From Fulvivirga sp. (lineage in GTDB: Bacteria > Bacteroidota > Bacteroidia > Cytophagales > Cyclobacteriaceae): a stretch of DNA of 56,316 nt. Of this stretch, positions 37,535 through 46,390 are shown in pieces. Both the position numbers and the translations under genes were made by a program. Where the stretch lies: the NCBI GenBank assembly GCA_028280565.1, contig JANQLQ010000272.1:1-56316 (forward strand). The letters are read 5' to 3'. The stretch's first letter is position 1. Each line of letters starts with the position of its first letter. The notes beneath the pieces were generated by a model. The model was not told where the DNA came from. It saw only the letters and a list, made by a program, of their open reading frames with translations, and made no database searches.

Positions 37535-39010
37535 ATGGGGAATCAAACCAAGTTTACTTCTGAAATTGCATACGAGATATTCAAGAATCGGGATCGAAGG
37601 TTCGATGGATTGATCTTTGTCGGCATAACCAGCACGGGGATCTATTGCAGACCCATATGTCCTGCCCCCCAAGCTAAGTTTTCTAACTGTAAGTTTTATC
37701 CATCCGCCGTGCTGGCTGAGCAGGCTGGCTTTAGGCCCTGCCTGCGCTGTAAACCTGAACGTTCCCCGTATTCATACAATGCTGAGGACATATCAAACCT
37801 AGTGCATCGAGCTACCCAAAAGATCGAGTACGCGATTACCCAGGATTGGACACTAGAAGATCTTGCTTTAGACTTAGAGGTAAGTACTCGGCATTTAAGA
37901 CGTAGCTTTGTTGAAGACCTGGGTGTAACTCCAATCAAATACTTACAAAGCATTCGTTTACTCCGGGCCAAACAATTACTGGGTGATTCGGATCTTTCCG
38001 TTACCCAGGTTGCTTTTGCAAGTGGATTTAAAAGTTTAAGAAGGTTCAATGAGGCATTTAAGCAACAATACAACCTTACTCCCTCTGGTACCAGGCGGCA
38101 ATCGAAGACCCAGGAAAGGGAGTTGAAGCACAAAACGATCCACTTGAAATGTGGATTTCGAGTTCCCTATGATTGGGATTATATCATTAGCTATTTCCAT
38201 GGGAGAAGTGCTCACGCCGCAGAAATGGTAAGTGACGGTGTTTATTATCGAACGGTCCAAATAGGAGAGTACAAAGGGTGGTTTTCAGTATCACTCAGTG
38301 AAAAGGATCTACATCTTTCAATTCATATAAGCTATAGCCTACACCCAATTGTTTCAGAGGTTATTGCAAAAATTAAGCGCCAGTTTGATGTTCATGCTGA
38401 TCCGTTGAGGATTAACGCCCAGCTGGAGAAGGATCCAATCTTAAAGCAAAGTGTTTCTGACAATACTGGCTTGAGGTCTCCCGGTTCTTTTGATCCATTC
38501 GAGATGCTTGTTAGGGTCATTTTAGGTCAAAGGATCAGTGTGAAAGCGGCTACAACGCTCATGAATAGGTATGTTTCAACTTTTGGAGAGGTTTTCGAAA
38601 CGCCTATTCCAGGTTTGGAAAGGATATCACCCTTACCAGGGGTAGTTGCTAAAACAGATGCGAGTAAAATCGCTTCTCTTGGAATGCCTTACAAGCGGGC
38701 AGAGACGATCATATCGGTTGCTAAAGCTTTCGAACAAGGAAGGCTGGACTTTACACCAGGCGCCAATATCGAAGAGCTGAAGCTGGAATTGGAAAAGATC
38801 CCGGGAATTGGTCCGTGGACCATAGAATATATGCTGATGCGTGGAATTTCTTGGCCAGATGCATTTCCTACCTCGGATTTAGGCGTACAAAAAGCTTTGG
38901 GCACGAAAAGTAAAAAGGAAATTACCTCCATCAGTAACCCTTGGCAGCCTTACAGGTCTTATGCAACGCATCACCTTTGGAAAATGCTGTCATCGACAAA
39001 AAGAGAATGA
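37535..39010 (+). CDS. alkA: Ada-sensor/AlkA fusion: DNA-3-methyladenine glycosylase II
   Basis: 491 aa in four parts. (1) An Ada-type zinc domain with Cys at 38, 42, 69 and 72 in the exact E. coli Ada numbering ('GIYCRPICPA', 'CLRCKPE'), the residues that take a methyl group from phosphotriesters. (2) An AraC helix-turn-helix pair (~105-190, 'WTLEDLALDLEVSTRHLRRS'). (3) An AlkA N-terminal beta domain (~200-310). (4) A helix-hairpin-helix GPD glycosylase (~320-491) with 'LEKIPGIGPWTIEYMLMRG' and catalytic Asp at D448 in 'TSDLGVQKAL'. The protein should sense methylation damage, activate transcription and excise 3-methyladenine. The O6-alkyltransferase activity of Ada is supplied by the next gene, whose start overlaps this stop (ATGA at 39007-39010). 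Confidence 0.95.
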   Translation: MGNQTKFTSEIAYEIFKNRDRRFDGLIFVGITSTGIYCRPICPAPQAKFSNCKFYPSAVLAEQAGFRPCLRCKPERSPYSYNAEDISNLVHRATQKIEYAITQDWTLEDLALDLEVSTRHLRRSFVEDLGVTPIKYLQSIRLLRAKQLLGDSDLSVTQVAFASGFKSLRRFNEAFKQQYNLTPSGTRRQSKTQERELKHKTIHLKCGFRVPYDWDYIISYFHGRSAHAAEMVSDGVYYRTVQIGEYKGWFSVSLSEKDLHLSIHISYSLHPIVSEVIAKIKRQFDVHADPLRINAQLEKDPILKQSVSDNTGLRSPGSFDPFEMLVRVILGQRISVKAATTLMNRYVSTFGEVFETPIPGLERISPLPGVVAKTDASKIASLGMPYKRAETIISVAKAFEQGRLDFTPGANIEELKLELEKIPGIGPWTIEYMLMRGISWPDAFPTSDLGVQKALGTKSKKEITSISNPWQPYRSYATHHLWKMLSSTKRE

Positions 39011-39537
39011 AAAAAACTAAGATCCATACAAAAATTGATTCACCCGTAGGAAAGCTGCTGTTAATTTCAGAGGGTGATTTTCTGACAGGACTCTACTTTC
39101 ATAAAGAGAGTAACGACTTTGGTTTTCTTCCCCAAGGTGAGGGTGTCAAAGAAAATGACTCACCAATCTTTCGTGAGACTACCCAGCAACTACAACATTA
39201 TTTCGAAGGTCATCTAAAAGTATTTGATATCCCGGTGAAGTTCAATGGAACTGGTTTTCAAAAAAGAGTATGGAATGAACTTTTTACTATACCTTATGGA
39301 AAGACAGTATCTTATTTGGATATAGCAAAACGAATTGGTAGTCCTGGGGCTGTTCGTGCAGTTGGGTTAACTAATGGAAAAAATCCGATATCCATAATTT
39401 ATCCATGTCATCGCGTCATTGGCAGCAATGGAAAGTTGACTGGATATGGAGGAGGCCTGGACAAAAAGGAATGGCTGCTGCGGCATGAGGGGGCCTGGCC
39501 ACAAGGTAGTCATCAAATAGGCTTATTTGATGACTAA
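39007..39537 (+). CDS. ogt: Methylated-DNA--protein-cysteine methyltransferase
   Basis: 176 aa from the ATG overlapping the alkA stop by 4 nt, so the two are translationally coupled. It shows the full signature: 'GTGFQKRVWNELFTIPYGKT' helix-turn-helix entry, arginine finger region 'GAVRAVGLTNGKNP', and active-site 'IYPCHRVIG' with acceptor C134. A single-domain Ogt/MGMT transfers the alkyl group of O6-methylguanine to this cysteine irreversibly. Together with the upstream gene it reconstitutes the adaptive response in two polypeptides. Confidence 0.95.
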   Translation: MKKTKIHTKIDSPVGKLLLISEGDFLTGLYFHKESNDFGFLPQGEGVKENDSPIFRETTQQLQHYFEGHLKVFDIPVKFNGTGFQKRVWNELFTIPYGKTVSYLDIAKRIGSPGAVRAVGLTNGKNPISIIYPCHRVIGSNGKLTGYGGGLDKKEWLLRHEGAWPQGSHQIGLFDD

Positions 39538-39670
39538 ATAGGGCACCCTTGAAAATTGGATATGATAGGAAAACGTTTACTTTTAGCAAGTAAGCTATAC
39601 TCTTAAGATGTTTCGGGTAATGGGAACCTGGAAATGAGCAGTTTAAGCGGAATTATGAGGTCCTTCTTAA

Positions 39671-39740
39671 AGTTAGCAGTTGGCAAAGGGCAAAGGGCAA
39701 TCTTCTTTTTTTGCCTACTGCCCTTTGCCTACTGCCGACT
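39671..39740. repeat. Palindrome with two 30-nt arms
   Basis: Arms at 39671-39700 (AGTTAGCAGTTGGCAAAGGG...) and 39711-39740 (TTGCCTACTGCCCTTTGCCT...) pair at 24 of 30 positions around a 10-nt loop. Each arm is itself made of repeats of GGCAAAGGGCA or TGCCTACTGCC. A T-run in the loop could help termination, but arrangement and length suggest a dispersed element. Confidence 0.65.
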
Positions 39741-39976
39741 GATCGAGAACCTTCCAATCTCTCAAACCTACTCATCCTACTATTCAGTCCATAGTATGGA
39801 GTCGTGAGTATTGAGTGGTAGATTTAAAGAGGCCGTGTAGGACATAGAACGTAAATTTTACCATAAAATAAAAACCCATTGCGCTGCCAGCCCCGGCATT
39901 TTGGAGATGAAAAAGGGTCCGTTTAGCTGGGAAGTATGCCTGTGGATAGGGTGCACCCAACACCACTCCCTAAACT

Positions 39977-40040
39977 GGTCCGTGTTTGCAACGCGGACCC
40001 ATGAATAACACAGGACACGAACGCCAGCATTTGCAATGCG
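39977..40040. repeat. Two related small hairpins with TTTGCAA core
   Basis: GGTCCGTGTTTGCAACGCGGACC at 39977-39999 folds GGTCCG against CGGACC. GCATTTGCAATGC at 40028-40040 folds similarly. The shared core TTTGCAA followed by YGCGG suggests one ancestral repeat copied twice. Confidence 0.45.
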
Positions 40041-40187
40041 GGTACCTAACGAACACCTAAATCAAGACAGAAAGCGCCCTAACTACAGCACCAAAAATAA
40101 ACTTACCCCAACAACTACTCAAGACTAAAGACCCACGAATCAATACTTTAAACTGGTTATCAATGACTTAAACCTGGCTAAGTAGTA

Positions 40188-42437
40188 CTAGTTTTTAAGT
40201 ATCGTAAATCTTTCTTGGCTTTGCTCGGTATATACATGGATGATATAAATACCGGGCTTAAAGTAAGACATGTCAATTTTTTTTTGCTTGATCCCGTCAT
40301 TGACTTGAATTGAATTCATCAGTGCTCCTTCTATCGAATAGAGGTTGATACGTTCAAGTCTTGTCCTTGGATTGATATCTATTATTAATTTCCCAGTAAC
40401 TGGATTGGGATATAGGCTCAACTTCTCAAATTCATCTTGTGTTGTTCCTATTGGCGCCGACATATTAGTTCGTGTGAGCTGCCGGGTATTAGGGTTTGAA
40501 ATTTCATCTACGGTCCATTTTGGCCCATTCCATGCAACGTTCACAGTCGGTAAGAACTGTAGCCCATTGGCTAGTTTATCATATAGGTATAAGCCGGTGT
40601 TTTTATGCTTAATCCATAGGTAGCCATCATCCAGGATTTCCATTAGAAATTTATGTGAGGAGTATTGCTGTAGCTGGTTTGCGTCGAGGTTGATCATTGT
40701 AATCGCATGATTCTTGTACCAGAGATATTTGCCGGATGAAATATGTTTAAGGGCATAGCTTCCATCATTTAAAATCGTAAGATGAAATTTATGCGAATCC
40801 CAGTTTTGCACTTGACTTGGAGTGAGATTATACATGCTCACCACATTATTCTGATATCGGAGGTAGTGGTTTGAAGATTTATTTTGTAGCCCTATTATGA
40901 TGGCTTCGTCGTTAAATTGCTGAGGATCAAACTCCAAGGCACCGATGTCCGGTGCAGACCCTTTAAAACTTAATCCAACGTCTATCCCATAATCGACAAC
41001 AAAACTGTAGGGTGCTGAGGGATAATAGTAGGGGGTTGCCTGGTCACCGGATAGATTTAGACCCGGATCACGTTCATAATTACCACTTGGAACATCGTGG
41101 ATATTTTGATACACATTTTTCTCTGCCACGAAGTTCTTCACAGTGGTACCGGTTTTAAAATATCCTGGCTTTGAAGCAGGGGCTACTACAATGTTATTTT
41201 TCACTTCCCAATTGGACGAAGTAGTGGTTCGGTAGGTGTCTATGAAATAGTTGTTATAGCTATCGTCTAAATAGACCGTGTTGTTGTAAACGTTTAAATT
41301 ATTAAGGTACCCGTCTTGCTTAAAAATGAAGCCACGATCAGCACTTTCTACAATGTTATGATGTATGTTCACCGGGCCGTCGCATCTAACACCAAAATCG
41401 CTGTAAATACGACCCCCTGTTGAAGTGGTACTTAGAAAAATATTATGATCTATTTCTAAATAACTCCTGGACCCCTCTATGGCATATGCCGAGGTAGAAG
41501 TATTATCATGAATATGTATAGAATATTTATAGCCCCTGTTTTGAGGGTTTTGTTGTCCACCCTCCTTGGGAACGGAGACAGGCCCCCTGAAGCTGTTATT
41601 GTAGATTTCGGCGCCAAATTCATGAAAATGAGCGATCTCAATGTCGAAATACCCTCCGTGTATATCGAAGGTATTGTCATAGATCTTGACATTTTCATGC
41701 CCTCTCCCGCGATATCCATATCCTTTTGATTTATCCGTTTTAAAGTAGTTCCTGCTTATCTCAGAATGTGACAAATAGCGTGTAGTCAGTCCCCCCAGTT
41801 TGGAGGCATCGCATATTTTAGTAGATGCTGAGTTGTAAAAACTGCTATTTTTTACTGATGAATTTGTACAAAGATTCAAGATAGCCCCAGAGAAGCTGAA
41901 GTTTCTAACGGCCACTTTGTCTATGGTGACGTTATCACTCCTATTTGCGAAAATGGCGCCGTGGGCTTTATTAATACCGCCTTCAAATTCTACCTGTGAA
42001 ATGGTCACATTTGATTCTTGCAGCACTTTTATGAGATATCCATCGGGGATGTAATTCACATTTGTATCGGGAAACTCGCAGGAGTTTCCACTATAGCTCC
42101 AATTTGCAGGAGCTTTGATCGTTGTTTTATTGCTGCCTGCGTGTGCATATCCTAAGATTCTAACACCTGATTTTGGATATGAAACACTTGTTTCTTGGTA
42201 AATGCCGGGAGACAAAATGATCGTATGACTCCCTCCAGGGACTCTTTCACAGGCATATGCGAGTGTTTTCCAAGCAGCCCCGGAAGATTTACCGTCCCTG
42301 GAAGACGTGTCAATGCCCGTGGTAGACACATAGTAGTTGGTGGCTTGGACTGACAAAAATTGAAAGAACAACCCTCCGCATAGGATTGATTTAATGTATC
42401 CAGTATGAATGTGAGGGAAATTGAATGTTGGTAACAT
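40188..42437 (-). CDS. Secreted parallel beta-helix protein with T9SS sorting domain
   Basis: 749 aa. A signal peptide (hydrophobic 'SILCGGLFFQFLSVQA') is followed by a right-handed parallel beta-helix at ~25-500 with repeated short-strand words ('NITIxxxxx', 'VNIHHNIVESADRGF', 'LNVYNNTVYLDDS'). Near 510-650 three repeats of a beta-trefoil-like unit follow, of the kind in ricin- or fascin-like carbohydrate binders ('LKHISSGKYLWYKNHAI', 'IKHKNTGLYLY'). A T9SS sorting domain ends it ('LSLYPNPVTGKLIID' to 'ERFTILKN'). The architecture suggests a polysaccharide lyase or glycan-binding protein secreted by T9SS. No catalytic residues can be assigned by eye. It stands alone between repeat-rich spacers. 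Confidence 0.9.
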   Translation of the reverse strand: MLPTFNFPHIHTGYIKSILCGGLFFQFLSVQATNYYVSTTGIDTSSRDGKSSGAAWKTLAYACERVPGGSHTIILSPGIYQETSVSYPKSGVRILGYAHAGSNKTTIKAPANWSYSGNSCEFPDTNVNYIPDGYLIKVLQESNVTISQVEFEGGINKAHGAIFANRSDNVTIDKVAVRNFSFSGAILNLCTNSSVKNSSFYNSASTKICDASKLGGLTTRYLSHSEISRNYFKTDKSKGYGYRGRGHENVKIYDNTFDIHGGYFDIEIAHFHEFGAEIYNNSFRGPVSVPKEGGQQNPQNRGYKYSIHIHDNTSTSAYAIEGSRSYLEIDHNIFLSTTSTGGRIYSDFGVRCDGPVNIHHNIVESADRGFIFKQDGYLNNLNVYNNTVYLDDSYNNYFIDTYRTTTSSNWEVKNNIVVAPASKPGYFKTGTTVKNFVAEKNVYQNIHDVPSGNYERDPGLNLSGDQATPYYYPSAPYSFVVDYGIDVGLSFKGSAPDIGALEFDPQQFNDEAIIIGLQNKSSNHYLRYQNNVVSMYNLTPSQVQNWDSHKFHLTILNDGSYALKHISSGKYLWYKNHAITMINLDANQLQQYSSHKFLMEILDDGYLWIKHKNTGLYLYDKLANGLQFLPTVNVAWNGPKWTVDEISNPNTRQLTRTNMSAPIGTTQDEFEKLSLYPNPVTGKLIIDINPRTRLERINLYSIEGALMNSIQVNDGIKQKKIDMSYFKPGIYIIHVYTEQSQERFTILKN

Positions 42438-42605
42438 AGCTAGATGAAGTTAAGAAGTAGTTTTTAATACTTAAGATTATTAAAAACCCTTAAGACTTAA
42501 GACTACAAACAGGTAGAAAAAGAGTCCTTTTAATTCTCAAAGTTCACTGTTAAACTAAGTGTAATTGGACGGTTAGCTATTTTTCCCAGTCTCGTTCTTA
42601 AAATG

Positions 42606-42631
42606 CCCTTGAAAATTAAATTTGATAAGAA
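42606..42631 (+). repeat. 26-nt direct repeat, partner at 39546-39571
   Basis: CCCTTGAAAATT followed by a variable dinucleotide and ATNTGATARGAA. 22 of 26 positions agree with 39546-39571 in the same orientation. The two copies bracket the beta-helix gene at ~3 kb spacing. Confidence 0.45.
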
Positions 42632-42924
42632 AGTATACCTGCCCCTCCGCTACCTGCTTAGTGAGTTAGCTTACGCCTCTTTTGAGCTAGTTTGATATTC
42701 TCACCCAGCTGATCAAGATCTTTTAGAGTTTTGGAAATAATACTTGTTTTTTAGGCTTTATTTAATACTGTATTCGGTATAAATATAATCGAAATGTACA
42801 TAATCAAGTCTTTTTAGGATGATGTCGGTACAGCCCTTCTCCGGCATATCTCTCTATAAAACTGGACTCGATAACGATTTGTCACTTTGATGTTATTCAA
42901 GATAGTTTTGGCGAGTCAGCTTGG

Positions 42925-43010
42925 AGAACCTTAGCATATTTGCACCTGGTTGGCGAAGCTTCCCAAGCCATCGAGGCATCAAAGCTCAAAGAATCACAAA
43001 GGGATCTTCT
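42925..43010. repeat. Dispersed palindromic repeat, copy 2
   Basis: Shares word order with 28880-28965: CTTAG, a TTGGTGG-like word, GCGAAGCTTCCC, then AAGCTCAAAGAATCAC and AAGGGATC. The hairpin arms are more decayed than in copy 1. Confidence 0.55.
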
Positions 43011-43218
43011 TTACCATTGAATCTAGCCCTGTTTTACATGATGGTGTTCTATATTATTGTCGAGATCAATGAGTGTTGCATCTCCCTTCAAGTCATAACA
43101 GATCGATCTCTTTGTGGTGTTTGTGGTGATAAATGCCGTCACATTCTCCGTTGATTACCACACCAGGCACTTACCCTATAATTGGGGAGGAGAAATTGAT
43201 TGACGAACCTACATCACT

Positions 43219-43902
43219 TCAAAAAAGATGATTTATGAAAATGCCGTGATTATGCTCACTTCGTTTGTTAGCACCATAAAAATCATTGTTTAACCCTATA
43301 CCAAAACTCGTTTTACCTACTGATACTCCAATCCTTACATAGAGTAAACTCCTTTCATGAATTCCATCATCTAGATTTTGATTGTAAATGCCTTGTAACC
43401 TGGAGTAGAGCCTTAGACTTTTTAACAACATTGGTTTGTATTCAATAACACCTACTGTTTCAAAATTAATAGTGGGTGCTATCTGAAAAACAGGATTGAA
43501 TAAAACCAACCATGTGGGGTTTGCAGAAAAAAACTGAAGACCTGCGAAAGGGACTGCACCTTTGGCATAATGAATTTGCAATCCCGTTGTAGCGTACATT
43601 TTTGGCACAAATCTGTATGTCAATGCATTAGAAATGACAATTTCATTATTGCCCCTTCCATTTTCGTATGGAACCAAAGCTGAACCGACGCCAAAATATC
43701 CAAACCTACTATTTTTTTCAAATGGAAGATTTAAGATGGTCAGATAATATATTTCTTCGTTGCCAAACATGATCTCAACAGGTATTGGTGACTTGTTGGG
43801 TAAGGGAATCTCTTGTCCATTGACGTTGATAATTGGAGAGGACAGTACCAGTACCGCCAATCTGAGTGCTTTAAAAACCTGGTGTTTCCTTAATCTGATC
43901 AC
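43219..43902 (-). CDS. Predicted outer-membrane beta-barrel protein
   Basis: 227 aa. An N-terminal basic-hydrophobic signal ('RLAVLVLSSPIINVNGQE') leads into alternating amphipathic strands of ~10 residues rich in Tyr, Phe and Gly turns ('RFGYFGVGSALVPYENGRG', 'VGKTSFGIGLNNDFYG'). It ends in Phe ('GIFINHLF'), the usual C-terminal signature for barrel insertion. No named family is recognised. It stands alone, ~220 bp from the cupin-AraC gene. A small porin-like or structural barrel is the likely class; other secreted beta proteins cannot be excluded. Confidence 0.75.
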   Translation of the reverse strand: MIRLRKHQVFKALRLAVLVLSSPIINVNGQEIPLPNKSPIPVEIMFGNEEIYYLTILNLPFEKNSRFGYFGVGSALVPYENGRGNNEIVISNALTYRFVPKMYATTGLQIHYAKGAVPFAGLQFFSANPTWLVLFNPVFQIAPTINFETVGVIEYKPMLLKSLRLYSRLQGIYNQNLDDGIHERSLLYVRIGVSVGKTSFGIGLNNDFYGANKRSEHNHGIFINHLF

Positions 43903-44125
43903 CGTTTACTTACTTCTTTTTGATAAAGCCACTTTTTAAGAATACTTTGTCGTAATAGGTGACCTAATATAAAAACTCAGACACTGCATATACTGAATTT
44001 AATAGAGAATAAATAGTAACCTGATAACAGGGTGTTAGTCTATGGATTTATAGTGTAAATCGGCCAACTAAGTGATATAGAAATACCGTTGAATTATTGT
44101 TAGAGGTTTGAGATTGGAGATTATG

Positions 44126-44992
44126 CTAAGTGCGGTATTCTGAGGAGAACTGTTTTGGTGTTTTACTAGTAATCTGCTTGAACTGCCTATTGAAATGTGT
44201 TATATTTTTGTATCCGACGGCTTTTGAGATTTCAAGAACAGTTTGGTCGTTTGCAATTAAGAGGCGGCTCGCTTTACCTATTCGAATCTCGTTTAAGAAC
44301 CTACTGAACGTCTTCAGGGTTCTTGATTTAAAATATCTGCAAAAAGATGACTTAGTGAGATGAAGCATTTCGGCGATCACCTGGACACTCATTTCTTTGT
44401 GATAATTCAACATAACATAGTCATGTACCTTACGCATTCTTTCTTCATCTAATTCACTCCTTCCTATATGGAAACCCTCGGAAGACAGTGGCAATAGGCT
44501 TTTGGATTCAGCCAATATATCCAGGATTTCAAGTAATAAAAGAATACGCTGAAATCCTTTCGCGTGATAAAGCGTTTCGATTTTTTTTGCTACGATCGAA
44601 TGTGTTCTGCCTGTTATTAAAAGTCCTTTGTTACTCCTTATTAACAGTTTTTTTATGTTATCCATTTCTGGTAAAGGAAAAAGTGATGCGGCTATTTTTT
44701 CAATCAAAAAATGAATAACATACAGATCTGCTATTTTCGAATTGTCATTCTTATAAAAGTCATCATCATTTTTCCATACATGGGGGAGGTTTGATCCTAC
44801 CAGGGCCATATCTCCATCATAGAAATTTCCGATGTGGCTTCCCACCAATCGTGTCCCGTAACCTTTCTTTACATAAATCAACTGATGTTCGGGATGGTAG
44901 TGCCAAGGCATATCAATATGGGGTATAATCTCTCTTTTTACGGCAAAAGAAGCATTTACATAGTCGGGTACTTTTTCCAGGATAGGTTTCAT
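44126..44992 (-). CDS. AraC-family regulator with N-terminal cupin
   Basis: 288 aa. The sugar-responsive type of AraC regulator: an N-terminal cupin (~15-95) with 'MPWHYHPEHQLIYVKKGYG' and 'GDMALVGSNLPHVW', and a C-terminal double helix-turn-helix (~185-285) with 'MSVQVIAEMLHLTKSSFCRY' and 'VLEISKAVGYKNITHFNRQF', ending 'KTPKQFSSEYR'. Such cupin-AraC proteins often sense sugars and control carbohydrate use. A relic of a PEP-mutase-like gene lies just upstream. Confidence 0.93.
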   Translation of the reverse strand: MKPILEKVPDYVNASFAVKREIIPHIDMPWHYHPEHQLIYVKKGYGTRLVGSHIGNFYDGDMALVGSNLPHVWKNDDDFYKNDNSKIADLYVIHFLIEKIAASLFPLPEMDNIKKLLIRSNKGLLITGRTHSIVAKKIETLYHAKGFQRILLLLEILDILAESKSLLPLSSEGFHIGRSELDEERMRKVHDYVMLNYHKEMSVQVIAEMLHLTKSSFCRYFKSRTLKTFSRFLNEIRIGKASRLLIANDQTVLEISKAVGYKNITHFNRQFKQITSKTPKQFSSEYRT

Positions 44993-45047
44993 AGTAATTC
45001 CGTTCTTGTCTATCGATGTCTATGATATTCCCATTCATATGGTAGCA

Positions 45048-45332
45048 TCAAAAGTAACCTATCTCGACCACCATCAAAGCATGTTTGACAATAGTTACGG
45101 GATCCTCTGAAAAGCCGGCTTCAATGTCAACACTTACAGGTAAATCGACTGCTTTCACAATTTTTTCAGAGATGCCTACCAGGGTATTAAAGTCTATGTT
45201 CTCACCATCATAGAATACTCCTACGACTATAACGAGAAGGTTAAGCAGCCGGAGAGTAGGCTTCTCATTTGGGATGAATTGGCAGGGGACTATGAAATAA
45301 TTGATCAACCTCTTCGCCGAGGGAGGGCTCAA
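45048..45332 (-). pseudogene. Relic of a PEP mutase/isocitrate lyase-family gene
   Basis: The 94-codon minus-strand frame carries, in its last ~55 residues, 'FYDGENIDFNTLVGISEKIV' and 'VDLPVSVDIEAGFSEDP', which match the 'GYPDGE...I..AVDLPVSVDIEAGYG' core of the PEP mutase/2-methylisocitrate lyase family. The preceding residues do not fit the family, and the barrel after this core is missing (a stop follows at 'VVEIGYF'). Full-length members are ~250-290 aa. This is an internal fragment left by deletion or frameshift. Confidence 0.6.
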
Positions 45333-46390
45333 TTATTTATAAGGTTGCTTGCTTAATGTTGTGTGAGCAATGAACTCTTGGTTACAATGCTCACACACCT
45401 TAGACATCCTGGTACTTGTACTCATATTTTTTGTATCAGTTTATATCCAAGAGCCTACGAGTGTACCTGTATGTATCATAATTTATCCCCTGATTTGTAC
45501 CTCGAACTTAAGATACCTAGCGAGGCATGAGTTGAGCTACAAATTCTAGCAAAATATGGCGGTTCAGCGAAGACCTAAAAGCAAAAAACGACCTATAAAG
45601 GCCGTAAATGATGTTTTGTTGTTTTACGTTGTTGGTTTTTGCGGGGTTACTTCCCGATATTTAATAATAAAGCATTGATTTTCAGTTGACTATAGCACAA
45701 TAAACAATTTAGATTTTTGCATGAATGATTTACTCACTTTTCCTAATGGTTTTTCTTCTGCTTGCATGTGATTTATTATGCTTTGTTTGAGTGTATTCAT
45801 CACAAGGGATTTTAATTGATGACACATAGGATTTTTCGAATTAATATGTACGGATAGTGCATAAAACAGCAGTTTTGCCATCCCAAAATCACCATCGTTT
45901 GTTGGAATACGCTATGTGAACTTGGTACTATGAAATAATAGTGCATTTGGCTGTGTTTTGGATGGGTTGTAATTTAAATTGAGATACTGAAAACGACTGG
46001 CTATATTCATGATAACGACATTGTCAGATTGCCCATCCACCTTGAAGTTAGAAGATAACCATAGATCATTTTGGTTGAACATTATACCTGTTTCGGTGGA
46101 ATACTAGCCCAAAAGATGACAAATTATATACATGAATAGAAGTAGTGAAATTCCATTAATTCATATTTTATAAATCATAATTTTTACTGTATAAATCACA
46201 ATATATAATATTTTTTTAATGCCTCACTTGCAAAGTGTACTATTGGTTCAATATATTGATTTTCATTTACTTATGAAATTATTAGTTTGTGAACCTTCAA
46301 TTGAACTTTTTGTTTTTATGATTTAAATTATATTAGTATTGATCTTTTCATGTAAATGTACCATCTTTAAACACTAATCTTTATTGACAG
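45333..46390. other. AT-rich spacer, no confident gene
   Basis: About 1.06 kb. It contains a 9-bp perfect hairpin (GTGTGAGCA at 45361-45369, TGCTCACAC at 45388-45396) without a following T-run. Two small minus-strand open frames of 63 and ~56 codons (45690-45881; ~45918-46085) have protein-like composition but match nothing recognised. They may be gene debris. The last 250 bp is very AT-rich and probably holds the promoter of the following gene. Confidence 0.4.

Larger units (their letters stand above)
39538..40187. other. Repeat-rich spacer, no gene
   Basis: 650 bp between the ogt gene and the convergent beta-helix gene. It contains a 70-nt palindrome (39671-39740), two related small hairpins built on TTTGCAA cores (39977-39999 and 40028-40040), and the first of a pair of 26-nt direct repeats (39546-39571; partner at 42606-42631). 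No coding sequence is recognised. Confidence 0.5.
42438..43218. other. Spacer with direct repeat and dispersed palindrome copy
   Basis: 781 bp without a recognisable gene. It holds the second 26-nt direct repeat (42606-42631) and the second copy of the dispersed palindrome (42925-43010). Confidence 0.45.

Noticed and set aside
45690-45881. 63-codon minus-strand gene
   Set aside because: Protein-like composition but no family, no ribosome-binding site and no conserved neighbour; too weak to call.
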